Below are positions 58,014 to 64,000 of a DNA stretch of 64,000 nucleotides, piece after piece (position 1 is the first letter of the stretch; each line of letters opens with the position of its first letter). The stretch comes from Nocardioides guangzhouensis (GTDB lineage Bacteria; Actinomycetota; Actinomycetes; Propionibacteriales; Nocardioidaceae), in NCBI RefSeq assembly GCF_004519545.1, contig NZ_SDKM01000015.1, forward strand, positions 55,919-119,918. The letters are read 5' to 3'. Made by a program: the position numbers and the translations under genes. The notes beneath the pieces are model-generated. The model was not told the origin of the DNA and ran no database searches. It was given only the letters and a program-made list of their open reading frames with translations.

Positions 58014-58142
58014 CAGCCCCCGCACCCCTGCGGCCAGCGCCGCCGGCGGTGCGGCCCGCCCGATCGTCGCCGGCCGCCGTTTCAGGTGTTCTCGAAGGAC
58101 ACCGCCCGGACGGGGCGGACGCCCACCAAGGAGAAACCCGAG

Positions 58143-58919
58143 ATGTCCCTCACCACCACCCTTTCCCCGCAGCAGGCCACCTTCCCCGGCACCCCGGCTC
58201 CGGCGGCCCGCGCCGTCGGCGTCACCAAGCAGTACGGCGCCGGGGACGCCACCGTGGCAGCGCTCGACGACGTCAGCGTCGACCTGGACCGTGGCCGCTT
58301 CACCGCGATCATGGGCCCGTCGGGCTCCGGCAAGTCGACGCTGCTGCACATGCTCGCCGGTCTCGACCGGCCGACGTCGGGGGAGGTGTACCTCGGCGAC
58401 ACCGAGATCACCTCCCTGCGCGACAAGCGGTTGACGATGCTGCGCCGCGACCGGATCGGCTTCATCTTCCAGTCGTTCAACCTGCTCCCGACCATGACCG
58501 CGGCCGAGAACATCGTGCTGCCCATGCGGATCGCCGGCCGTCGGCCGGACCCGGACTGGGTGGCCGCGATCGTCCAGACCGTCGGGCTCGACGGCCGGCT
58601 CGGGCACCGCCCGTCGCAGCTCTCGGGCGGCCAGCAGCAGCGGGTCGCCGCGGCCCGGGCGCTCGCCTCCCGGCCCGAGATCGTCTTCGCGGACGAGCCC
58701 ACCGGTGCCCTCGACTCCCGGTCCGGGACCGAGCTGCTCCGCTTCCTCCGCACCGCGGTGGACGAGCTCGCCCAGACCGTGGTGATGGTCACCCACGACC
58801 CGACCGCTGCGGCGTACGCCGACCGGGTCCTCTTCCTCGCCGACGGCCACATCGTCGACGAGATGCACGACCCCTCCGCCGAGGCCGTCCTCGACTACAT
58901 GAAGAACCTGGGAGCCTGA
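58143..58919 (+). CDS. ABC transporter ATPase, MacB/LolD type
   Basis: The 258-residue ATPase has Walker A GPSGSGKST, Q-loop FQSFNLLPT, signature LSGGQQQRVAAARAL, Walker B IVFADEPTGALD and the switch His in VTHDPTAAAYAD. The family serves MacB-, FtsE- or LolD-like exporters with FtsX-type permeases. The ATG at 58143 with AAGGAG upstream is chosen over an upstream in-frame ATG. It is followed after 2 nt by the permease gene. Confidence 0.94.
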   Translation: MSLTTTLSPQQATFPGTPAPAARAVGVTKQYGAGDATVAALDDVSVDLDRGRFTAIMGPSGSGKSTLLHMLAGLDRPTSGEVYLGDTEITSLRDKRLTMLRRDRIGFIFQSFNLLPTMTAAENIVLPMRIAGRRPDPDWVAAIVQTVGLDGRLGHRPSQLSGGQQQRVAAARALASRPEIVFADEPTGALDSRSGTELLRFLRTAVDELAQTVVMVTHDPTAAAYADRVLFLADGHIVDEMHDPSAEAVLDYMKNLGA

Positions 58920-58921
58920 CG

Positions 58922-61468
58922 ATGTTGACCGCAACCTTTCGAAGCATGGTGGCGCACAAGCTGCGCCTGCTTCTCACGACGGCGTCGATCGCGCTCGGCG
59001 TCGCCCTGCTCGCCGGGACTCTGATCCTCACCAACACGATGGGGATCGCCTTCGACATGCTGTTCGGCAAGATCGGCTCGGGCACCGACACCGTGGTCCG
59101 CGCCGAGGCGCCGTTCACCCAGACCGAGGGCGTCGGCACCAACCGCGGCCCGATCGCCGCGTCCGTCCTCGACCAGGTGAAGAAGGTCGACGGCGTCCGC
59201 GCCGCCGAGGGCACGGTGCAGGGGTACGCCCTGCTGACCGACACCCACGGCAAGGCGATCACCACCAACGGTGGCGCCCCGACCAACGGCTACAGCATGC
59301 CCTCCGACGAGGAGCTCCGCGGCGACGTCGAGCTGCTCAGCGGGCACGCACCGACCAACGCGCACGAGGTCGCCATCGACGCCACCAGTGCCGAGGACCA
59401 CGACATCGCGCTCGGCTCCTCGATCAAGGTCCTGTTCCAGGGCCCGACCCAGGAGTTCACGGTCGTCGGCACCATCGGCTACGGCGACGGGATCAAGGAC
59501 CTCGGCGGCACCACGTCGGCGTACTTCGACCCGGCGACCGCGCAGAAGGTGCTCGGCACCCCCGGCGCGTTCGACCAGATCAACGTGAGCGCCGCGGACG
59601 GCGTCAGCCAGGCCGAGCTCGCCGACCGGATCTCCGACGTGATCCCCGCCGGCACCGAGGCCGTGACCGGCAAGGCGGTCGCCGAGGAGAACGCCGACGC
59701 GACGAAGCAGAACTTCTCGATCGTCGGGATCCTGTTCGGCATCTTCGCCGGCATCGCCCTGTTCGTGGGTTCCTTCATCATCTGGAACACCTTCACGATG
59801 ACCGTCACCCAGCGGTCGCGGGAGATCGCGCTGCTGCGGGCGATCGGCGCCCGGCGCCGCCAGGTCATGAGCAGCCTGCTGCTCGAGGCCCTCGGGCTCG
59901 GCCTGTTCGCCTCGGCCGTCGGCTTCGGGCTCGGGATCGGGGTCGCCAAGGGCCTGAAGTGGCTGATGGACGCCGTCGGCTTCGCGCTGCCGTTCACCTC
60001 GCTGCAGATCGAGGCCAGCCAGGTCTGGATCTCCCTCGCGGTCGGTGTCGGCGTCACCGTCGTCGCCGCGCTGGTCCCGGCCCGCCGCGCCACCAAGGTG
60101 CTGCCGATCGAGGCGCTGCGCGAGTCCACCCCGGGCGCCGAGAAGTCCTCGAAGCTGCGGGCCGTGATCGGGCTCGCCGTCATCGCCGCCGGTGCGGGAG
60201 CCCTGTGGGCCTCGCTGTACGCCGACGGCGGGATGAAGCTGTTCGGCCTGGGCCTCGGGGCCGCCATGGTGGGCGTGATCATCGCGCTGCCGGTCGCGGT
60301 GCGGCCGCTGGCGGCGGCGATCGCCACCCCGCTGCGGCTGCGCGGGCTCCCCGGCGAGCTGGCCAAGCAGAACGCGGCGCGCAACCCGCGCCGTACCTCC
60401 GCCACCGCGGCGGCCCTGATGATCGGCCTCACCCTGGTCGTGAGCATGGGCGTGTTCGCCTCGTCCCTGAAGGCGTCGTTCGGCGACGTCCTCTCGGACC
60501 GGGTCGACGCGGACCTGTACGTCGTCACCTCCAGCGCGCAGGCGCCGGGCTACAGCCCGTCCGTCCTGGCCGCGGTGAAGGGCGTCGACGGCGTGGACGA
60601 GGTGTCGGCCAACGGCTGGGGACAGGCCCGCTTCGACGGCCAGGACTCGGGCTTCTCCTCGATCGACCCGGGCAATGCCGACGAGGTGCTGGCCCTCAAC
60701 GTGGAGAAGGGCTCGCTCGCGGACCTCGGGAAGGACGACGTCATGGTCGCGCGGTCCGCCGCGAAGGAGCACGGCTGGAAGGTCGGCGACACCGTGACCG
60801 CGGAGTTCGCCGAGTCCGGGAAGCACCAGCTGCACGTGGCCGCGGTCTACGAGGGCAAGGGCTGGATCAGCGACGACTTCGTCGTGAGCCGCGCTGCCCA
60901 GGAGGCCCTGGCCGGTCCGCAGCTCGTGTCGAACGCGTTCGTCACGATCGACGCGGGCGCCGACCGGGCCGAGGTCCAGGACGCCATCGCGGCGGCCCTG
61001 GCCGACCACCCGGACGCCAAGGTGCTGGACCGGGCCGGCTTCGAGAAGGAGGCCAGCGGGTTCATCGACCAGCTGCTCACCTTCATGACGGTGATGCTGG
61101 CCCTGGCCGTGATGATCGCCCTGCTGGGCATCGTCAACACCCTGGCCCTGTCGGTCTTCGAGCGCACCCGTGAGCTCGGCCTGCTTCGCGCGGTCGGCAT
61201 GACCCGCAGCCAGGTCCGCGCCATGGTCCGCTGGGAGTCCGCGGTGATCTCGCTGATCGGCGCCGTGAGCGGTGCCGCCCTCGGGATCGGCATCGGGCTG
61301 GCGATGTCGCAGATCCTCAAGGACGAGGGGATCAAGTCGATCTCGATCCCCGTGCTCCAGATCGCGGTGTACGTCGCCGTCGCCGCAGCTGCGGGCGTCC
61401 TCGCGGCGGTCGGCCCGGCCCGCTCGGCGGCCAAGGTCGACGTCCTCAAGGCGGTGGTCACCGACTGA
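58922..61468 (+). CDS. ABC transporter permease with two FtsX domains
   Basis: This 848-residue permease has an N-terminal helix (~14-38), a long extracellular MacB-like region (~40-260), an FtsX domain with three helices (~262-390, FTMTVTQRSREIALLRAIGARR), a second long extracellular half with its own helices (~410-710), and a second FtsX domain (~714-840, FERTRELGLLRAVGMTRSQV). Two FtsX modules in one chain allow a single-subunit permease. It forms an exporter with the preceding ATPase, probably for lipids, peptides or antibiotics. Confidence 0.93.
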   Translation: MLTATFRSMVAHKLRLLLTTASIALGVALLAGTLILTNTMGIAFDMLFGKIGSGTDTVVRAEAPFTQTEGVGTNRGPIAASVLDQVKKVDGVRAAEGTVQGYALLTDTHGKAITTNGGAPTNGYSMPSDEELRGDVELLSGHAPTNAHEVAIDATSAEDHDIALGSSIKVLFQGPTQEFTVVGTIGYGDGIKDLGGTTSAYFDPATAQKVLGTPGAFDQINVSAADGVSQAELADRISDVIPAGTEAVTGKAVAEENADATKQNFSIVGILFGIFAGIALFVGSFIIWNTFTMTVTQRSREIALLRAIGARRRQVMSSLLLEALGLGLFASAVGFGLGIGVAKGLKWLMDAVGFALPFTSLQIEASQVWISLAVGVGVTVVAALVPARRATKVLPIEALRESTPGAEKSSKLRAVIGLAVIAAGAGALWASLYADGGMKLFGLGLGAAMVGVIIALPVAVRPLAAAIATPLRLRGLPGELAKQNAARNPRRTSATAAALMIGLTLVVSMGVFASSLKASFGDVLSDRVDADLYVVTSSAQAPGYSPSVLAAVKGVDGVDEVSANGWGQARFDGQDSGFSSIDPGNADEVLALNVEKGSLADLGKDDVMVARSAAKEHGWKVGDTVTAEFAESGKHQLHVAAVYEGKGWISDDFVVSRAAQEALAGPQLVSNAFVTIDAGADRAEVQDAIAAALADHPDAKVLDRAGFEKEASGFIDQLLTFMTVMLALAVMIALLGIVNTLALSVFERTRELGLLRAVGMTRSQVRAMVRWESAVISLIGAVSGAALGIGIGLAMSQILKDEGIKSISIPVLQIAVYVAVAAAAGVLAAVGPARSAAKVDVLKAVVTD

Positions 61469-61483
61469 CCGTCCCTCCGGCAG

Positions 61484-61519
61484 ACGGCCCGGCGGCTCCT
61501 CGGGGAGCCGCCGGGCCGT
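61484..61519 (+). terminator. Terminator hairpin after the ABC permease
   Basis: A perfect 16-bp stem (61484-61499 with 61504-61519) has a TCGG loop, 16 nt after the stop. Confidence 0.8.
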
Positions 61520-61588
61520 CGTCGTGCGTGGGCAGGCGAGGAGCGCGCATCGGTGCGGCAGCCGTCTCGCGTCGGCGGTACCGGCGGG

Positions 61589-61645
61589 CGATCCGTGCAG
61601 AGATCACGCGAGGTCGGCCGGGCAGCATGCGTTGTGCACGGATCG
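61589..61645. repeat. Inverted repeat with 11-bp arms
   Basis: CGATCCGTGCA (61589-61599) pairs with TGCACGGATCG (61635-61645) around a 35-nt loop, between the terminator and the palindrome array. Confidence 0.6.
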
Positions 61646-61656
61646 CCGCTGGTGTC

Positions 61657-61842
61657 TGTCGTACGGCTGCAATTGCGCGGTTGTGACAGTGCGCCGGCCC
61701 GACCGCCATGCCACGCGGCTGCAATTGCGGTCGTATGACACGAGATCGCGTTCTGGACATGTCACGCGGCCGCAATTGCGCCCGTATGACACGAGATGAC
61801 ACTCTCGATCTGTCGTACGGCTGCAATTGCGGGCTTGCGGCC
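61657..61842. repeat. Four near-palindromic units at 51-52 bp spacing
   Basis: Each unit centres on GCAATTGC (61669, 61721, 61772, 61823). Arms approach TGTCATACGGGC on one side and its complement on the other, giving 32-bp units; unit 3 is the most symmetrical (~10 of 14 arm positions). Steps are 52, 51 and 51 bp. Between units 2 and 3 and between 3 and 4 the spacers begin CGAGAT. The array ends 43 nt before the stop of the convergent DUF4126 gene. The regular spacing suggests a protein-binding array, REP-like units or structured RNA. Confidence 0.85.
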
Positions 61843-61884
61843 ACGGCCCGGCGGCGGCCCGCCACACCGGCCGCACCTTCCCCT

Positions 61885-62469
61885 TCACCCGGGCGCCGGC
61901 GCCCGGGTCCGCCACCGCCGCCACCCGCGCCGCACCAGCCGGGCCAGCGCGTAGAGCACCACCAGCCCCACGACCAGCAGCACGCCCGCGACCACCGCGG
62001 CCGCGACCGGGTGCTCGACCGCGAACCACATGACGCCGAGCACGGCGAGGTCCTCGACCAGCGAGGCGCTGATGTTGGTGACCGGCTCGGGAGAGGTGTT
62101 CAGCGCCAGCCGGCTGCCCATCTTCACCGAGTGCGAGGCCAGCGCGGCCCCGCCGCCGACCACCGCCGCCACCACCTCGTTGAGCGAGTCGGCCTGGCCC
62201 GCGATGAGGATGCCGACGACCGCGCCGACGGTCGGGCGGATCGCGGTGGAGATCGCGTCCCAGGTGGAGTCGACGTACGGGATCTTGTCGGCCACGAACT
62301 CCATCGCGAACATGAACCCCGCCGCCGCGAGGACGGGCCAGGAGCCGAGCACGTCGGGGATCGCCTCGACGTCCTCGACCCGGTCGGCGACACCGAGCAC
62401 CAGCAGCACGAGGTACGCGTTGACGCCGCTCGCCCAGCCGCTGGAGAAGACCAGCGCGAGCGACTCCAT
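61885..62469 (-). CDS. DUF4126-family membrane protein
   Basis: This 194-residue membrane protein has about five helices: SLALVFSSGWASGVNAYLVLLVLGVADRV, ATRP/AGQADSLNEVVAAVVGGGAALASHSVKMGSR, and SLVEDLAVLGVMWFAVEHP. Its motifs fit the DUF4126 family, of unknown function. The ATG start overlaps the stop of the preceding gene as TGATG, so it is co-translated with the AhpD-like gene. Confidence 0.85.
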   Translation of the reverse strand: MESLALVFSSGWASGVNAYLVLLVLGVADRVEDVEAIPDVLGSWPVLAAAGFMFAMEFVADKIPYVDSTWDAISTAIRPTVGAVVGILIAGQADSLNEVVAAVVGGGAALASHSVKMGSRLALNTSPEPVTNISASLVEDLAVLGVMWFAVEHPVAAAVVAGVLLVVGLVVLYALARLVRRGWRRWRTRAPAPG

Positions 62470-63050
62470 CAGGCCCGGCCCCAGGTGACGGCCGCGGCCA
62501 CGGCCGGGTCGCCGTCGGTGCGCAGCTCGTCGTCGGGGCGGGCGCCGAGGGCGGCGTTGACGGTCGAGAACGCCATCCGGAGCGCGACGTACGTCGTGAT
62601 CGCGAGCACCTGCGGGTCGTCGTACCCGACGGCTCGCAGCGCCGCGACGTCCGACGCGGTGGTGCTGTTGGGGTCGCGGGCGACCTTGCGCGCCCACGCT
62701 GCCAGCGCACGCTCCCGCTCGTCGTCGAGTCCGCCGTCGTCACCGGTGAGCACGCCGGCCGCGGTGCCGCCGTCGGAGGCCCTCGCCAGCCGGTTGCCCC
62801 AGGCCAGCGAGCAGTAGGAGTCGCCGTACGTCGACGCGGTCGCCGAGACGAGGATGCCGCGGTCGCGGAAGCTCAGTCCGGCCAGCTCGGTCATCGCCAG
62901 CAGCTGCGCCGAGAGCGCGTCCTGGGCCGAGGGGTGGTGGCCCCAGACGCGCGAGAGGTTCATGACATATCCGTTGTCGGCGACGTCGGACTCGTAGAGC
63001 GCCGTGACGTCCGGGGTCGGGCCGGGCTCGGAGAGGAAGGTGCGCGACAT
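62469..63050 (-). CDS. Carboxymuconolactone decarboxylase/AhpD-like protein
   Basis: This 193-residue all-helical protein fits the CMD/AhpD group (VMNLSRVWGHHPSAQDAL, GLSFRDRGILVSATAS). At the usual redox site it has GDSYCSLAWGNRLA: Cys80 is present, but the second Cys of AhpD's CxxC and the downstream His are absent, so classical peroxidase chemistry is doubtful. ATG 63050 follows TACTGT by 6 nt. Confidence 0.8.
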   Translation of the reverse strand: MSRTFLSEPGPTPDVTALYESDVADNGYVMNLSRVWGHHPSAQDALSAQLLAMTELAGLSFRDRGILVSATASTYGDSYCSLAWGNRLARASDGGTAAGVLTGDDGGLDDERERALAAWARKVARDPNSTTASDVAALRAVGYDDPQVLAITTYVALRMAFSTVNAALGARPDDELRTDGDPAVAAAVTWGRA

Positions 63051-63056
63051 GGCCCG

Positions 63057-63062
63057 ACAGTA
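63057..63062 (-). promoter_or_regulatory. Leaderless-type -10 (TACTGT) for the AhpD-like gene
   Basis: It is spaced 6 nt from ATG 63050. Confidence 0.5.
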
Positions 63063-63072
63063 CGGCGGGCGG

Positions 63073-63435
63073 TCAGCCTCCGTCGATGATCCGCTGGAGG
63101 GTCTCGGGGTCCCGGGCGACCACGGCGGTGCCGTCGTCGAGGGTGATGATCGGCCGCTGGATCAGCTTCGGGTGCTCGACCAGCGCGGCCACCCAGTCGG
63201 CACGGTGGCCCTCGTCCTTCGGTACGTCGCGGAGCCCGATCTCCTTGGCGACCGGCTCGTTCATCCGGGCGATGTCCCACGGCTCCAGGCCCAGCCGGGC
63301 GAGCACGCTCTCGAGCTCGGCGGTGGTCGGCGGCTGGTCGAGGTAGCGACGCTGGGTGTACGCCGTCCCGGCCTCGTCCAGCGCCCCCACCGCGGTGCGG
63401 CACTTCGAGCAGGCGGGGTTGATCCAGACCTCCAC
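63073..63435 (-). CDS. ArsC/Spx-family reductase
   Basis: This 120-residue thioredoxin-fold protein has the ArsC-like INPACSKCRTA (Cys9, Cys12), followed by RRYLDQPPTTAELESVLARLGL, and LIQRPIITLDDGTAVVARDPE with the conserved Arg/Pro. It could be an arsenate reductase (glutaredoxin-type) or a Spx-like protein; the CxxC spacing fits either. GTG start at 63435, one nt after the YbaK stop, so it is likely co-translated with it. Confidence 0.88.
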   Translation of the reverse strand: MEVWINPACSKCRTAVGALDEAGTAYTQRRYLDQPPTTAELESVLARLGLEPWDIARMNEPVAKEIGLRDVPKDEGHRADWVAALVEHPKLIQRPIITLDDGTAVVARDPETLQRIIDGG

Positions 63436-63436
63436 G

Positions 63437-63904
63437 TCACTCCACCTCGATCTCGGTCGCGCCGGTCATCGCGAGCAGCTCGTCGCACGTCGTGCTGAAC
63501 ACCGCCGCCGGGTGGCCGGCCGCCGCCCACACCACCGGGTGCCGGCGCAGCCACGGGTCGACGTACGTCGGGACCGGCTCGGGGTGCGCGAACGGCGACA
63601 CCCCGCCGATCACCTGGCCGGTGTGCCGGCGCACGAAGTCCTTGTCGGCCCGCTTCAGCGGCCCGGTGGTGCCGGCAACCTTGGCGGTGTCGACCCGGTG
63701 TGCGCCGGAGGTGAGGATCAGCACCGGCGTCCCGTCGGAGTCGAACAGCAGGCTGTTCGCGATCGCGCCGACCTCGCAGCCGAGCGCCTCCGCGGCCAGC
63801 GCGGCGGTGTGCACGGAGTCGGGCAGGACGACGATCTCGCCGGTCCCGCCGCGGGCGGCCAGCTCGGCCCGGAAACGGGTGATCGCGGGGTGCTCTGCGG
63901 GCAT
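63437..63904 (-). CDS. ybaK: YbaK/EbsC-family aminoacyl-tRNA deacylase
   Basis: This 155-residue protein has the YbaK fold: PDSVHTAALAAEALGCEVGAIANSLLF, TSGAHRVDTAKVAG (conserved Lys), DKDFVRRHTGQVIGGVSPFAH, and YVDPWLRRHPVVWAAAGHPAAVFSTT. YbaK-type enzymes hydrolyse mischarged Cys-tRNA(Pro) or related species in translation quality control. ATG 63904 follows TAGCCT by 7 nt. Confidence 0.9.
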   Translation of the reverse strand: MPAEHPAITRFRAELAARGGTGEIVVLPDSVHTAALAAEALGCEVGAIANSLLFDSDGTPVLILTSGAHRVDTAKVAGTTGPLKRADKDFVRRHTGQVIGGVSPFAHPEPVPTYVDPWLRRHPVVWAAAGHPAAVFSTTCDELLAMTGATEIEVE

Positions 63905-63911
63905 GCTGGCG

Positions 63912-63917
63912 AGGCTA
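63912..63917 (-). promoter_or_regulatory. Leaderless-type -10 (TAGCCT) for ybaK, overlapping a stop codon
   Basis: It is spaced 7 nt from ATG 63904. The TAG is also the stop codon of the upstream partial gene. Confidence 0.55.
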
Positions 63918-64000
63918 GCGGGTGTCGGTGACGCGCTCCCCGCCCGGCCCGCGGAACGTGACGGACCACGCCATCCGGGTCAGGGTGGCGAGGTCCTCCT
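63915..64000 (-). CDS. C-terminal end of a gene entering the window (partial)
   Basis: The minus-strand frame ending at TAG (63917-63915) reads EDLATLTRMAWSVTFRGP and on to the stop. Only ~27 residues are visible, the rest lies outside the window. The frame is supported by its amino-acid composition and by its tight spacing to ybaK. No family can be given. Confidence 0.5.
   Translation of the reverse strand, partial: EDLATLTRMAWSVTFRGPGGERVTDTR

Larger units (their letters stand above)
61469..61884. other. 416-nt region with terminator, inverted repeat and palindrome array
   Basis: No gene is supported in this convergent gap. It holds a terminator (61484-61519), an 11-bp inverted repeat (61589-61599 with 61635-61645) and the 51-bp-spaced palindromes (61657-61842). 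Confidence 0.8.

Noticed and set aside
61657..61842. Possible CRISPR array
   Set aside because: The units are palindromic with ~19-nt spacers, only four copies, variable repeats and no cas genes. They do not fit a CRISPR.
63073..63435. Arsenic resistance link between the ArsC-like gene and the ArsA-like gene
   Set aside because: They are 50 kb apart, in different operons, and the ArsC-like protein also fits Spx-like proteins.
1..64000. rRNA, tRNA, IS elements or prophage
   Set aside because: None seen. No cloverleaf-like sequence, transposase or phage structural gene was recognised by eye; a tRNA scan would be decisive.

Overview
The window is very GC-rich, densely coded DNA that reads as a chromosome segment of a high-GC actinobacterium. 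The best guess is the Nocardioides/Propionibacteriales group. The grounds are GTG starts, many apparently leaderless TANNNT promoters 6-7 nt before start codons, a MacRS-type two-component pair, a Rv2175c-family protein, a class II DAHP synthase, and gene order matching the fadD15-aroG-pknL-idsA2-metF block of Mycobacterium. No rRNA, tRNA, IS element, prophage or CRISPR array was seen.

Layout. 1-9.8 kb: the end of an M48 protease, then a minus-strand Tad (Flp) pilus locus reading leftwards: CpaB, TadZ/CpaE, TadA/CpaF, a von Willebrand A-TadB fusion, TadC, a coupled histidine kinase/response regulator pair, and two Flp pilins. TadE and a TadG-like pseudopilin sit apart at 15.0-17.2 kb. 10-25.7 kb: FadD15-type ligase, then a coupled SRPBCC-ArsA-DUF5304-ROK glucokinase operon, a second ROK kinase, a TIGR00300 (LOR/SDH-like) enzyme, an alpha/beta hydrolase, a PlsC acyltransferase, MacS/MacR with a flavin-reductase-like gene between them, and a coiled-coil protein. 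25.7-34.2 kb: metabolism (GlpK, DUF1028, a PFK with PPi-type residues, an amino-acid permease, class II DAHP synthase, threonine aldolase) and an MFS remnant broken at both ends.

34.2-47.8 kb: a membrane protein carrying 47 identical 15-bp repeats (pentapeptide GYGQQ), a second zinc-ribbon membrane protein, a class I DAHP synthase, EamA, endonuclease IV, a PASTA Ser/Thr kinase, a LysM-lytic transglycosylase, the Rv2175c-like protein, an orphan barstar, a polyprenyl synthetase and MetF. 47.9-53.3 kb: small membrane and accessory proteins, a CrtI-like oxidoreductase and an ATP-grasp protein. 53.4-61.5 kb: a signalling/export module made of a NarL-type regulator, a receiver-only regulator, a degenerate histidine kinase beside an intact paralogue, and a MacB/FtsX-type ABC exporter. 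61.9-64 kb: DUF4126, AhpD-like, ArsC/Spx-like and YbaK genes, and the tail of one more gene.

Most notable: the GYGQQ array; three intergenic palindrome/repeat systems with strict spacing (22-bp units in two opposed blocks at 45.5 kb, 51-bp-spaced GCAATTGC palindromes at 61.7 kb, a 48-bp perfect palindrome at 39.4 kb); the VWA-TadB fusion with a complete MIDAS; and the kinase/pseudokinase/receiver-only arrangement.
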